Shown here: piece by piece, positions 14,961-26,300 of the stretch
How positions within the stretch are numbered: the stretch's first letter is position 1
Layout: every line of letters starts with the position of its first letter
Assembly: GCA_016218725.1 (NCBI GenBank)
Contig: JACRDB010000139.1
Location: forward strand, 1-64,000
Length of the DNA: 64,000 bases
Direction of reading: 5' to 3'
From: Deltaproteobacteria bacterium
GTDB lineage: Bacteria; Myxococcota_A; Polyangia; Polyangiales; Ga0077539
The notes under the pieces: generated by a model
What the model saw: only the letters and a program-made list of their open reading frames with translations
Told to the model about the DNA's origin: nothing
The model's database searches: none
Made by a program: the position numbers and the translations under genes

Positions 14961-16274
14961 ATGCGGATCGTTCTGCGAGGCGGGAGGGTTCTGGACCCTT
15001 CACGGGGCCTGGACCTCGTGGCGGATGTGGTGCTGGAGGGGGGGAGGGTCTCCCGGGTGGGCCCCGGGGCCGGGGCCGAGGCGAGGGCTACGGACCGGGA
15101 CACGCGGGTGGTGGAGTGCGCGGGGCGCTGGGTGACGCCGGGCTTCGTGGATCTGCACACGCACCTTCGGGAGCCGGGGCAGGAGTACAAAGAAGACATC
15201 GCCTCGGGCACCCGGGCGGCGGCGGCGGGGGGCTTCACCACCGTGTGCGCGATGCCCAACACGAAGCCTGTGAACGACAACCGCGCGGTCACGGAGATGA
15301 TCGTGGCGAGGGCCCGGACCGACGGCGTGGTGAGGGTGCACCCCATCGGCGCGGTGACCCGCGGGCAGGAGGGCCGGGAGCTCACGGAGATGGCCGACCT
15401 GCGCGACGGCGGCTGCGTGGCCGTGAGCGACGACGGGCGCTGCGTGGCCGACGCGGCGGTGCTGCGCCGCGCGCTGGAGTACGCCCGCACCTTCGGGCTG
15501 GTGCTGGTGCAGCATGCCGAGGACCCGATCCTCACCCACGGGGCGCAGATGCACGAGGGCGCGGTGGCCACGCGCCTCGGGCTCAAGGGCTGGCCCCGGG
15601 TGGCCGAGGACCACATCGTGGCGCGCGATTTAATGTTGTCCGAGCTCACCGGCGCGCGCTACCACCTGGCCCACGCGAGCACCCGCGGGAGCGTCGCGCT
15701 CCTGCGCGCGGCGCGGGACCGGGGGCTGCCGGTGAGCGCCGAGGTCACGCCCCACCACCTCATGCTGACCGACGAGGCCGTGCTGGGGTACCGCACGGCG
15801 TGCAAGGTGAACCCTCCCCTGCGCGAGGAGGCAGACCGCGAGGCCCTGATCGCCGCCCTGGCCGACGGCACCCTGGACTGCGTGGCCACGGACCACGCGC
15901 CCCACGCCAACCTGGAGAAGGACTGTGAGTTCGCCGAGGCGGCCTTCGGGATGGTGGGGCTGGAGACCTGCGTGCCGCTCCTCCTGGAGCTGGTGCGCGC
16001 TGAGAGGCTCCGGGCCCTGAGGCTCGTGGACGCGCTCACCAGCGCGCCGGCCAGGGCCTTCGGGCTCGCCGCGGGCACGTTGGCCGTGGGGGCCCCGGGG
16101 GACGTCGCCGTGCTGGACCCGGAGGCGCTCTGGACCGTGGAGCCGTCGCGCTTCCGGTCCAAGGGGCGCAACACGCCCTTCGCGGGGCGCTCGCTGCGGG
16201 GGCGGGTGGAGCTCACCCTCGTCGGCGGGGTCGTGGCCTTCGAGGCAGGGCCCCTCGGGGACCCTCTGCGGTGA
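14961..16274 (+). CDS. pyrC: Dihydroorotase, class I
   Basis: Makes dihydroorotate from carbamoyl aspartate in pyrimidine synthesis. The 437-residue protein has the amidohydrolase metal sites: HTHLREPG (two zinc-binding His, approx. 62-69), the class I bridging Asp in VSDDG, HAED, HLAHAST, and DHAPH with catalytic Asp. MPNTKPVND is the substrate-loop signature. Length fits class I enzymes (about 420-440). Its stop overlaps the GTG of the next small gene. The usual aspartate carbamoyltransferase partner is not adjacent within the window. Confidence 0.95.
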   Translation: MRIVLRGGRVLDPSRGLDLVADVVLEGGRVSRVGPGAGAEARATDRDTRVVECAGRWVTPGFVDLHTHLREPGQEYKEDIASGTRAAAAGGFTTVCAMPNTKPVNDNRAVTEMIVARARTDGVVRVHPIGAVTRGQEGRELTEMADLRDGGCVAVSDDGRCVADAAVLRRALEYARTFGLVLVQHAEDPILTHGAQMHEGAVATRLGLKGWPRVAEDHIVARDLMLSELTGARYHLAHASTRGSVALLRAARDRGLPVSAEVTPHHLMLTDEAVLGYRTACKVNPPLREEADREALIAALADGTLDCVATDHAPHANLEKDCEFAEAAFGMVGLETCVPLLLELVRAERLRALRLVDALTSAPARAFGLAAGTLAVGAPGDVAVLDPEALWTVEPSRFRSKGRNTPFAGRSLRGRVELTLVGGVVAFEAGPLGDPLR

Positions 16275-16543
16275 AGCCCCAGGAGGGCGTACGCTACACC
16301 CTCACGCTCCGCGAGGCGTCGGGCGCGGCGGCGCGCTATTACGCCGTGGTCGAGACCCCAACCGGCGAGGGCTCCGCGGTGGTGGCCATCGACGGCCCCA
16401 GCGCCGTCTTTGAGGGCACCCCGGAGAACCTGGAGAGCGCGCACCAGGTGCAGCTCCTGGCGCTGGCGCGAGCCCTTGGCAGGCGCGCCGACGAGGGCTT
16501 CCCGCGTCGGGTACATCGTTGGAGGAGCCCCGGGGTGCGGTAG
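16271..16543 (+). CDS. Small hypothetical protein coupled to pyrC
   Basis: The 90-residue product begins MKPQEGVRYTLTLREASG. The GTG start overlaps the pyrC stop as GTGA, pointing to translational coupling. The predicted body is mostly beta strands (YYAVVETPTGEGSAVVAIDG) followed by one helix (QVQLLALARALGRR). No family is recognised. It precedes the FAD monooxygenase by 34 bp and could belong to the same transcript. Confidence 0.55.
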   Translation: MKPQEGVRYTLTLREASGAAARYYAVVETPTGEGSAVVAIDGPSAVFEGTPENLESAHQVQLLALARALGRRADEGFPRRVHRWRSPGVR

Positions 16544-16577
16544 AGTCTGTAAGGTACGCTGGAAGGGAGGACACGCA

Positions 16578-17738
16578 ATGACCAGCGGCGGTCGGATCGT
16601 GGTGGTGGGTGCGGGCATCGGCGGGCTCTCTGCGGCGATCGCGCTGCGGCGGGCGGGCTTCGAGGCGGAGGTGTACGAGCGGGCGGAGGCGCTGCGCCCG
16701 GTGGGGGCGGGGCTGACGATCCAGCCCAACGCGGTGCTGGCCCTGCGGCGCCTTGGCGTGGGCGAGGCCCTGGAGAAGACCGGCGCGCACCTGCGGGCGG
16801 GGGAGCTGTGGCGCTCGGACGGGCAGCGCTTGACGAGGCTCACCCGGGAGGACTCCGACGCCCTCACGCGCGAGGCGGGGGCGCCGCTGGTGGGCATCCA
16901 CCGGGCGACGCTCCACGAGCTCCTGGTGGAGGCCCTTGGGCGCGAGCGCCTGCACCTCGGGCGCACGTGTACGGGCTACGCCCAGGACGGCACGCGGGTG
17001 ACCGCGCGCTTCAGCGACGGCGGGGACGAGGCGTGTGACGTCCTGGTCGGCGCGGACGGCCTGCGCTCCGCGGTGCGCGCGCAGGTGCTCGGGGACGGCG
17101 AGCCGGTGTACGCGGGGTACACGTGCTGGCGGGGGATCGCGCCCACGCTGTGCGGGGTGGAGCCGGGCTTCGGGGGCGAGGGTTGGGGGCCCACGGCGCG
17201 CTTCGGGGGCTGCACCATTGACGGCGGGAGGTTCTACTGGTTCGCCGTGGCGGACGCCCCGCAGGGGGCCAAGGACCCCCCCGACGGGGCCAAGGCGTTT
17301 CTTACGGAGCTGTACCGGGACTGGGCCTCGCCGGTGCCCGAGCTCCTGGCGGCCACGCCCGAGGAGGCGATCTTCCGCGCGGACATCTGTGACCGCCCGC
17401 CGGTGGAGCGCTGGGGCGAGGGGCGGGTGACGCTCCTCGGGGACGCGGCCCACGCGATGACGCCGAACCTCGGCCAGGGGGCCTGCCAGGCCATCGAGGA
17501 CGCGCTGGTGCTGGGTGACTCCCTGGCCCGCGGGGGGGAGCTCACGGCGTGCCTGAGGGCCTACGAGAACCTCCGGATCCCCCGGGCCAACGCGGTGGTG
17601 ACCGCGGCCAGGAGGCTCGGGGCGGTGGCCCACTGGCACAACCCGGTGGCCATCTGGCTGCGGGACCACGCCCTGCGGTGGACGCCGTCGAGCGCCATCG
17701 CCAGGCAGCTCCTGGACGCCTGGAAGCTCCCGTATTGA
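16578..17738 (+). CDS. Class A FAD-dependent monooxygenase
   Basis: The 386-residue flavoprotein starts at ATG 16578 with GGGAGG 8 nt upstream. It has the Rossmann FAD motif VVVGAGIGGLSAAIALRRAG (approx. 8-27), the middle DG motif LVGADGLRSAVR and the C-terminal GD motif LLGDAAHAMTPNLGQG, the set of aromatic hydroxylases such as salicylate hydroxylase and zeaxanthin epoxidase. It would use NAD(P)H and O2 to hydroxylate or epoxidise a small substrate, which cannot be told from sequence. The gene converges on the flippase gene with only 3 bp between stops. Confidence 0.9.
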   Translation: MTSGGRIVVVGAGIGGLSAAIALRRAGFEAEVYERAEALRPVGAGLTIQPNAVLALRRLGVGEALEKTGAHLRAGELWRSDGQRLTRLTREDSDALTREAGAPLVGIHRATLHELLVEALGRERLHLGRTCTGYAQDGTRVTARFSDGGDEACDVLVGADGLRSAVRAQVLGDGEPVYAGYTCWRGIAPTLCGVEPGFGGEGWGPTARFGGCTIDGGRFYWFAVADAPQGAKDPPDGAKAFLTELYRDWASPVPELLAATPEEAIFRADICDRPPVERWGEGRVTLLGDAAHAMTPNLGQGACQAIEDALVLGDSLARGGELTACLRAYENLRIPRANAVVTAARRLGAVAHWHNPVAIWLRDHALRWTPSSAIARQLLDAWKLPY

Positions 17739-17741
17739 GCG

Positions 17742-19268
17742 CTACGCGCGGCCGAGCCTGCGCAGGATGGGGGCCATCAGCGCGGCGCGCTCGTCCCGCT
17801 GGAACGTAACCACGAGGCCCCCGAGGACGTACACCAGGAGCACCAGCGGGCAGGTGACCGCGAGGCCCCAGAGGTGCTGGTGGAGCCCCAGGCGCTCGGC
17901 GTACCACAGCACCCCGTAGGCGGGCACCAGCGGCGGCAGCGCGCGCACGAAGGTGTGGAACAGGTGCGCCAGGAAGGACACCTGGAGCTCCCGGCACGCC
18001 AGGTACGGCAGCACCAGGAGCCCCGACACCGCCGCCGGGAGGAAGGTGGCGAAGGCCACCCCGGCGATGCCCCAGGTGCGCACCAGCACGACGCTCAGGA
18101 TCAGGTTGGCCGCGCCCTCCACGATGGTGACGCGCGCCGGGAGGGAGATCTTGCCCCAGCCCTCGAAGAGGGGCTTGGCCACGCCGCGCCCGAGGGTCTG
18201 CATGACAAACGCCGCCGCGAGCCAGGCGAGGCTCTCGTAGGCCTTGGAGGCCAGGTCTTGATCGAGCCACAGGGTGACCACGTGGCGGCCCCACACGATG
18301 AGCACCAGGGCCACGGGCATGGCCAGCATGAGGGAGGCCTTGTTGCCCGAGCGCCACAGCGAGCGCAGGGTCCGGGTGTCCTTGCGGGCCGCCGCGTCGC
18401 TCACCCCGGGCATGAGGACAATGGCGGCTTTCTCCAATAATTCCCGTGCTTTATCAACGAGGGTCAGGCCGTTCTGGTAGTGCGTCACGGGCCCCGGCCC
18501 CTTGGCCTGGGTGATCACCAGCGAGTCCGTGGCGTTGATGAGCCGCTCGGCCACCTGGAAGAGGAACGCCTGCGAGGAGAACCCGAAGACCTTCCGGACG
18601 CGCGCGCGGCGGAAGAGCGACGGCGAGCAACGGAGCTGCGGCAGGAGCCTGCGGCTCCAGAGGTACGCGGCCACCTGGTCCAGGATGAACGACGCCATGT
18701 TGATGGCCCCGACCAGGACCAGGCTCGGGTGGTACTTGAGCACCAGCACCACGCCCACGGTGCGGGCGACGAGCAGCACCAGCACGTACGTGTTGATGAG
18801 GTCAAAGCGCTGCAGGCCCATGAGGGCGCCGGAGTACACGCTCCCCGGGAACTGGAAGAACAGCGCCACGCTCATCAAGCACAGCAGCAGCTGGCCCTGG
18901 CTGGCCAGCTCCGGCGGGAGCCGCGCCAGGTGCGGCAGCGGGACCGCCAGGGCGAGGCCCGCCAGGAGGCAGAAGGCCCCGATGGCGAGGTAGATGGTGA
19001 AGATGGTGGAGGCGGTCTCGTTGAGCTCGTCCCACTCCTCGCGGGCGTTGTGCTCGGCGATGTACTTCACGATGGCCGAGCCGAGGCCGAGGTTCAGGAG
19101 CCCGGAGTAGCCCACGTAGCTGTTGATGACCATGAGCACGCCGTTGCCCTCCTCGCCGAGGCGGCGGATCTGGTACGGCGTGACGGCGAAGGCGACCACC
19201 GCCTGGAGGACGATGCCGAGCCACTGGGAGGCGACGTTGCGGACGAACTGTCGGAGGTTCAGGGCCAC
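17742..19268 (-). CDS. Polysaccharide flippase (Wzx/MATE-like, oligosaccharide flippase family)
   Basis: The 508-residue protein is predicted to move lipid-linked oligosaccharide units across the inner membrane. It has about 12-14 hydrophobic segments from the start (WLGIVLQAVVAFAVTPYQIRRLG; YVGYSGLLNLGLGSAIVKYIAEH) to the end (LWGLAVTCPLVLLVYVLGGLVV), with the short charged loops and internal repeat of the MOP superfamily. It reads from guaB, 17 bp downstream of it, so the two are probably co-transcribed. It likely works with the exopolysaccharide genes at 12839-14915, which it faces. Confidence 0.9.
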   Translation of the reverse strand: MALNLRQFVRNVASQWLGIVLQAVVAFAVTPYQIRRLGEEGNGVLMVINSYVGYSGLLNLGLGSAIVKYIAEHNAREEWDELNETASTIFTIYLAIGAFCLLAGLALAVPLPHLARLPPELASQGQLLLCLMSVALFFQFPGSVYSGALMGLQRFDLINTYVLVLLVARTVGVVLVLKYHPSLVLVGAINMASFILDQVAAYLWSRRLLPQLRCSPSLFRRARVRKVFGFSSQAFLFQVAERLINATDSLVITQAKGPGPVTHYQNGLTLVDKARELLEKAAIVLMPGVSDAAARKDTRTLRSLWRSGNKASLMLAMPVALVLIVWGRHVVTLWLDQDLASKAYESLAWLAAAFVMQTLGRGVAKPLFEGWGKISLPARVTIVEGAANLILSVVLVRTWGIAGVAFATFLPAAVSGLLVLPYLACRELQVSFLAHLFHTFVRALPPLVPAYGVLWYAERLGLHQHLWGLAVTCPLVLLVYVLGGLVVTFQRDERAALMAPILRRLGRA

Positions 19269-19285
19269 GGCGGGTGCGCTGGAGC

Positions 19286-20755
<1,470 letters not shown>

Positions 20756-20832
20756 CGCGCGGTATATACCCCCGGAGGGCCCCGGGCGGCACCTTTTCGT
20801 GCCATAGTGCCCGGCACCACCACCGCACCGGA

Positions 20833-21384
20833 GTGCCCACTTTGCTGCCCAGGTCCTTGCTTCCCTTCGTGCTGGTCTCTGGCCTCGCCGCCTGCGGCGG
20901 CGCCAGCGGAGACACCCCCTTTGTCCCCGAAGACGCCGACGGGGGCGACATGGAAGACGTCATCGAAGAGGACACCCTCCCGCCCTTCGATGTCCCCCCC
21001 CTGGACCAGCCTCCGCCCGATACCACACCGCCCGACACCACCCCACCCGATACCACACCGCCCGACACTACCCCACCCGATACGGGAAGACCCGACACCG
21101 GTATGGGAGGTGGGGGGATGTGCGTGTCGTCGTGCACCACGTCCTTCGAGTGTGAGATGTCGTGCTGGAGGGCTGGGGAGCCTCGGACGGGGTCGTACTG
21201 CTGTGTGACGTCGCTGTGCATCTACCGCCCGGAGCCCACGTGCGACGTGATGCCTCCGCCCGACGGGGGCGGACCCGAGGCGGGAGGTCCCGACGGGGGC
21301 GGCCCCGACGGGGGCGGTGGCCCCGACGGCGGCGGTGGCCCGGACGCCAGCCCGGACGGCGCGCTGGACGGCGCGGGCAGCTGA
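20833..21384 (+). CDS. Cys-core lipoprotein with PDTTP repeats (paralogue 1)
   Basis: The 183-residue protein starts at GTG 20833. A lipoprotein signal ends in SGLAAC (Cys at about 21). An acidic stretch is followed by five DTTPP-type repeats, then a Cys core CVSSC-x6-C-x3-CW...YCCVTSLCIY (approx. 97-137) and a PDGGGP-rich tail. The core is shared with the next gene, whose linkers differ completely, so selection acts on the core. The role is unknown; it is presumably attached to the outer membrane or exported to the surface. It is transcribed divergently from guaB. Confidence 0.75.
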   Translation: MPTLLPRSLLPFVLVSGLAACGGASGDTPFVPEDADGGDMEDVIEEDTLPPFDVPPLDQPPPDTTPPDTTPPDTTPPDTTPPDTGRPDTGMGGGGMCVSSCTTSFECEMSCWRAGEPRTGSYCCVTSLCIYRPEPTCDVMPPPDGGGPEAGGPDGGGPDGGGGPDGGGGPDASPDGALDGAGS

Positions 21385-21476
21385 GCGAGCGCCCTCCGGG
21401 ACTTGAGTCCCGGGCAGAGAGGGTGTACGACTCGCGGCGGGCGCCGGTGTGACTCCGGGGCCCTCCAAGGAGTCTC

Positions 21477-22064
21477 ATGCGTCCTTCACGGTGGCTGATC
21501 CTTCTCGGCGTGGCATGGCTCCTCGGGTGCGGCGGAAGCGGCACCACGGGCCTGGAAGAAGACGCTGCCCTGGACGGTGACGTAGACGACGCGGACGTGG
21601 ACGAGGCGTCCATGGACAGCACGACGCCGCCGCCGCCCCCGCCACCGAACCCGCCCCCGGTGCCGCCGCCGCCACCCCCGCCGCCACCGCCACCACCCCC
21701 GCCGCCACCCCCGCCGCCGCCGCCACCACCCCCGCCGCCGCCGCCCCCACCGCCCGATGGAGGGATGGGCGGGGTGTGTCCGAGCACCTGCGCGACGGGC
21801 GCGGACTGTGACTCCTGCTGGCGCGTGGGGGAGATGCGCGTGGGCATGTACTGCTGCGTGTCGAACCTGTGCATCTACTCCGGGGACCGCTGCATGGACG
21901 GCATGGGACCGGGCCCTGGTCCGGGTCCCGGTCCGGGCCCGGGTGACGGCGGCACGGACGGAGGCGGAGGCGGCCGTGACGGCGGCGCCGACGGTGGCGC
22001 CGACTCCGGCGGCGGAGGCGGAGGCCGCGACAGCGGGACCGACTCCGGCGGCGGCCGAGGCTGA
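21477..22064 (+). CDS. Cys-core lipoprotein with 31-proline run (paralogue 2)
   Basis: The 195-residue protein starts at ATG 21477 with AAGGAG upstream. The lipobox is AWLLGC. After an Asp-rich segment come 7 Pro, Asn, 3 Pro, Val and then 31 consecutive Pro (residues about 63-93). The shared core follows: CPSTCATGADCDSCWRVGEM and YCCVSNLCIY. The tail is Gly/Pro/Asp repeats (PGPGPG, DGG, DSGGG). A polyproline run this long should stall ribosomes without EF-P and forms a stiff PPII rod, probably holding the Cys core off the membrane. It lies 92 bp after its paralogue, suggesting tandem duplication. Confidence 0.78.
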   Translation: MRPSRWLILLGVAWLLGCGGSGTTGLEEDAALDGDVDDADVDEASMDSTTPPPPPPPNPPPVPPPPPPPPPPPPPPPPPPPPPPPPPPPPPPPDGGMGGVCPSTCATGADCDSCWRVGEMRVGMYCCVSNLCIYSGDRCMDGMGPGPGPGPGPGPGDGGTDGGGGGRDGGADGGADSGGGGGGRDSGTDSGGGRG

Positions 22065-22084
22065 GCCCGACGCCGGACCCTGGC

Positions 22085-23215
22085 GTGTCCCAGCGCTGGG
22101 ACGTGGTGATCGTGGGCGCGGGCCCCGCGGGCTGCGCCGCGGGGATCACCCTCGCGCGCCAGGGGCTGCGGGTGGCTGTGCTCGATCGGGCGCGCTTCCC
22201 GCGGGACAAGACCTGCGGGGACGCGCTCTCCAACCGCGCCGTGGCGCTCCTGGAGGCCCTCGGCGCGGGGGAGCACCTGGCGAGCGCGCCCCACGCGGTG
22301 GTCAAGGGCGCCGTGGCGATCCTGCCCGACGGCGCACGGATCCCGCGGGACTACGGGGCTCTCCCCGGCAGGATCGTGCCGCGCCTGGCCCTGGACGACG
22401 CCCTGCGACGCACCCTGGAGCGCGCGGGCGCCAGGGTCTTCGAGGGAGAGAACGTCCGCGGTCTCCTGCGCGAGGGTGACCGGGTGCGCGGCGTGCGCGG
22501 GGCCTCGGGACCGTGGGAGGCGCCGGTGGTGCTCGCCGCGGACGGCCACGGGAGCGTGGCCTGGACGCACGAGAGCCGCCCCCGGGGGCGCGCGCTGGCG
22601 GTGAGCGCGACCAGCTACCTCCAGGGCGCCGAGCCCCTCGGGGACCCGTCGGTGAGCGAGCACTACTTCGAAGCGGACCTGCCCTTTGGTTACGGGTGGA
22701 TCTTCCCCGCGGTGGGCGGGGTGTGCAACGTGGGAGTGTACCTCCGAAACGACGGCTACGCCCGCGCGGGGACGGCCCTCAAGACCTTGCTGGAGCGCTT
22801 CCTGGAGCGTCGCCTGGGGCGCCCGCCGGAGGCCGTGAGGGTGTGGTCCCTGCCGCTGGCGTCGGAGCCACGCCCGAGGGACCCCGACGGGCTGTTCTCC
22901 TGCGGGGACGCGGGGCGCTTCATCGACCCGCTCACCGGCGAGGGGATCTTCCAGGCGCTGCGCTCGGGAGAGCTCGCCGCGGAGGCCGCGGGGGCCGTGC
23001 TCTCGGGGCGCTCGCTGCGGGCCGAGGGGCTGCGGTACCGGCTTCGGTGCGCGCGCGAGCTGGGGCTCCCATCCATGGCCCGGGGAGCCCTCCAGGACGG
23101 GCTCCAGCGGCTGCTGGACACGGGGCTCTACCGGTCACCCATGGTCCGCCGCGCGCTGGCCTGGGGCTACGGCGGCGGCGCCCTGGAGGTCACCAAGACC
23201 GTCGCGCGGCGGTGA
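22085..23215 (+). CDS. Geranylgeranyl-reductase-family FAD oxidoreductase
   Basis: The 376-residue protein starts at GTG 22085, 20 bp after the lipoprotein gene. It has FAD motif VVIVGAGPAGCAAGITLAR (approx. 8-26), FPRDKTCGDALSN, the catalytic-domain motif YGWIFPAVGGVCNVGV, and the second FAD motif SCGDAGRFIDPLTGEGIFQAL. This is the archaeal/bacterial geranylgeranyl reductase family, which saturates isoprenoid chains (quinones, lipids, carotenoid precursors). The substrate is unknown. No membrane segment is seen. Confidence is high in the family and low in the substrate. Confidence 0.88.
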   Translation: MSQRWDVVIVGAGPAGCAAGITLARQGLRVAVLDRARFPRDKTCGDALSNRAVALLEALGAGEHLASAPHAVVKGAVAILPDGARIPRDYGALPGRIVPRLALDDALRRTLERAGARVFEGENVRGLLREGDRVRGVRGASGPWEAPVVLAADGHGSVAWTHESRPRGRALAVSATSYLQGAEPLGDPSVSEHYFEADLPFGYGWIFPAVGGVCNVGVYLRNDGYARAGTALKTLLERFLERRLGRPPEAVRVWSLPLASEPRPRDPDGLFSCGDAGRFIDPLTGEGIFQALRSGELAAEAAGAVLSGRSLRAEGLRYRLRCARELGLPSMARGALQDGLQRLLDTGLYRSPMVRRALAWGYGGGALEVTKTVARR

Positions 23216-23308
23216 CGAGACGGTCGACAAGCCACGGCCTGCCACCATGGCCGAGCTGGGCGCGCGGCTTGACGTTCTTGCGGCCCTGGGCCCCAATGAC
23301 GCCCAAAG

Positions 23309-26300
23309 ATGAGTGATTCGATCCTCGGGGTGCAGGTCGGCGCGGAGCTCTCTCGCACGCAGCGCGCGCTGGTGTACCAGGGCCGCCTCGGCGACGAGCC
23401 CGTGGTCGTCAAGGTCCTGCGCGAGCGCCGGGCGACCCCCGCGGAGGTCGCGCGCTTCCGCCGCGAGCACGACCTGCTGCGGAGCCTCGACGGCACCCCG
23501 GGCGTGCCGCGGCCCCGCGCCTTCGGCCGCGACGGGGACCGCTGGGCCCTGGTCTACCACGACATCGGCGGCGTCGCCCTCGACGTGCTCGCCCGCGAGC
23601 GGCGGCTCCCGCTCGTCGAGGTGCTCCACGTCGCCGCGAGCGCCGCGGACGTCCTCGCGCGGGTGCACGCCCACGGGCTCGTGCACCGCGACGTCAAGCC
23701 CTCCAACCTGGTGTTCCGCCGGGCCAACGGCGCCGTGCAGCTCATTGACTTCGGCGCCGCCTCGCGGCTGGAGGCCGAGGACGCCCGCTTCGACACCCCC
23801 GCCGTCCACGAGGGGACCCTCGCGTACATGGCCCCGGAGCAGACCGGGCGCATGAACCGCCCGGTGGACTTTCGCAGCGACCTGTACGCCCTCGGGGCCA
23901 CGCTCTACCAGCTCCTCGTGGGCGAGCTGCCGTTTCGCACCTTGGACCCGCTGGAGCTGGTCCACGCGCACCTCGCCCGCGTGCCCGACGCCCCGTCCGC
24001 GCGGGACCCGCGCGTCCCCGCGGTGCTCTCGGACATCACCCTCAAGCTCCTCGCCAAGGACGCCGAGGACCGGTACCCCTCCGCCGGGAGCCTCCGGACC
24101 GACCTCGCCGAGTGCCTCCGGCAACTGCGCGAGGACCGCGAGCTCACCCCCTTTGAGCTCGCCCGCGACCGGCGCCCGCTGCGCTTCACGCTCCCGCGGC
24201 GGCTGTACGGCCGCGAGCCCGAGGTCGCCGCGCTCGAACAGGCCCTCGACCGCGCCGGCGACGGCCCCGCGGCGCTGGTGCTCCTGGCGGGCTACGCCGG
24301 CGTGGGCAAGACCTCCGTCGTGCAGGAGCTCTTCCGGCCCCTCACGGCGCGCCGGGGGATCTTCCTCGCGGGCAAATTCGACGCGCTCCGGCGCGACCGG
24401 CCGTACGCCCCGCTCCTGGACGCGTTCCGGGCCCTCGCGCAGCAGCTCCTGGGCGAGGGCGCCGCGCAGCTCGCCGCGTGGCGCGAGCGGCTCCTCGGGG
24501 CCCTCGGGGGCCTCGGGCAGGTGCTCGTCGAGGTGCTCCCCGAGCTGGGGATGGTGCTCGGGCCGCAGCCCGCGGTGCCCGAGCTCCCCGCGAGCGAGGC
24601 CCAGGCGCGCTTCGAGCACGTGTTCGGGCTCTTCGTCGGCGCCGTGGCGCGGCCCGAGCACCCGCTGGCGCTCTTCCTCGACGACCTGCAGTGGGCCGAC
24701 CCGGGCTCGCTGCGCCTCTTGGAGACCGTGCTGGTCACCCCCGACGCGCGCCACCGGCTGGTGGTGGGGGCCTACCGCGACAACGAGGTCCCCGAGGGGC
24801 ACCCGCTGCTGCTGGCGCGCGACCGGCTGCGCCGGCGCGGGGCCGTCGAGACAATCGCCCTGGAGCCCCTCGGGCCCGCGGTCGCCGAGCGCTTCGTGGC
24901 CGACGCCCTCGAGGCGGCGCCCGAGGCCGTGCGCGACCTGGCCGCCGTGGCGTACGCCAAGACCCGCGGGAACCCGTTCTTCCTGCGGGCGTTCCTGACG
25001 GCCCTGCACCGCGAGGGCCTGCTCCGCGCCGGCGAGCGCTGGACCTGGGACCTCGACGCGATCCGCGCGAAGGACATCACCGACAACGTGGCCGACCTGA
25101 TGACCGCCCGGCTGCGCGCGCTGCCCGAGGCCACCCGCGAGGCCCTGCGCGTGGCCGGGGCGCTGGGGGCGCGCTTCGAGCTCCGGGCGCTCGCCGTGGC
25201 CACCGGGGCGCCCGCGGCGGCCGCGTGGCGGAGCCTCTGGCCTGCCGTCTCCGAGGGCCTCGTGCTGGCCCTCGACGACGACTACCGGCTGCTCGCCACG
25301 GGCGAGCCCGACGAGGCCGACGGGGCCCTCGCCGACGCGGTCACCGTGCGCTGCCGCTTCGCCCACGACCGGGTGCAGGAGGCCGCCTACGGGCTCACGC
25401 CCCCGGGCGAGCGCGCGGCGCTGCACTGGGCGCTCGGCCGGCGCATGGCCGCCGCCTGGGGCGAGGACCCGCAGGCGCCGCACCTCTTCGACCTGGTGGG
25501 GCACCTGAACGCCGGGCGCGCGCTCGCCCGCGGGCCCGAGCGCGCCGCGCTCGCCGGGCTCAACCGCGCCGCCGCCGCGCGGGCCCGGGCCTCCGCGGCC
25601 TTCGCCGCCGCGCACGAGCATGCCCGCGTGGGCCTGGAGCTCCTCGGCGACGACCGCTGGGCGGGCGCCTACGAGCTCGCCCTGGACCTCACGGGCACCG
25701 CGGCGGAGACGGCGTTCCAGACCGGGCGCTTCGACCGGATGGAGGCGCTCTTCGCCGAGGGCGTGCGCGAGGCCCGCGCCCCGCTCGACGCGCAGCGGCT
25801 CCAGGAGGTGCGCACCGAGGCGCTGAACGCCCAGGGGCGGCCGCTGGACGCCCTCGCCCACGCGCTGGACTACCTCGACGCGCTCGGGGTGCACATCCCG
25901 CGGTCCCCGTCCCTCGACGACGTGGTGCGGGCCCTGGGCGAGACCGAGGCGGCGCTCGCGGGGCGCTCGGACGACGACCTCGCGGGGATGGGCGACATCG
26001 CCGACCCGGCGGTGCGCACGGCCGTCACCCTGATCTGCAAGATCTACTCGTCGGCGTACGTGGCCTCGCCGCTGGTGTTCGCCACGGTGGCCCTGCGGCA
26101 GCTGCAGCTCGTGGCGGCGCACGGAAACTGCGCCGTGTCGTCCCTGGTGTACGCGGTGTACGGGCTGCTCCTCGCGGGCCTCGCCGGCGCCGTCGAGCGC
26201 GGCTACGGCTTCGGCCGCCTCGGCGAGCGGGCCCTCGGGCGGCCCGACGTGGCCCGCTACAAGGCCCAGGCGCTGCACCTGTTCAACTGCCACACGCGCT

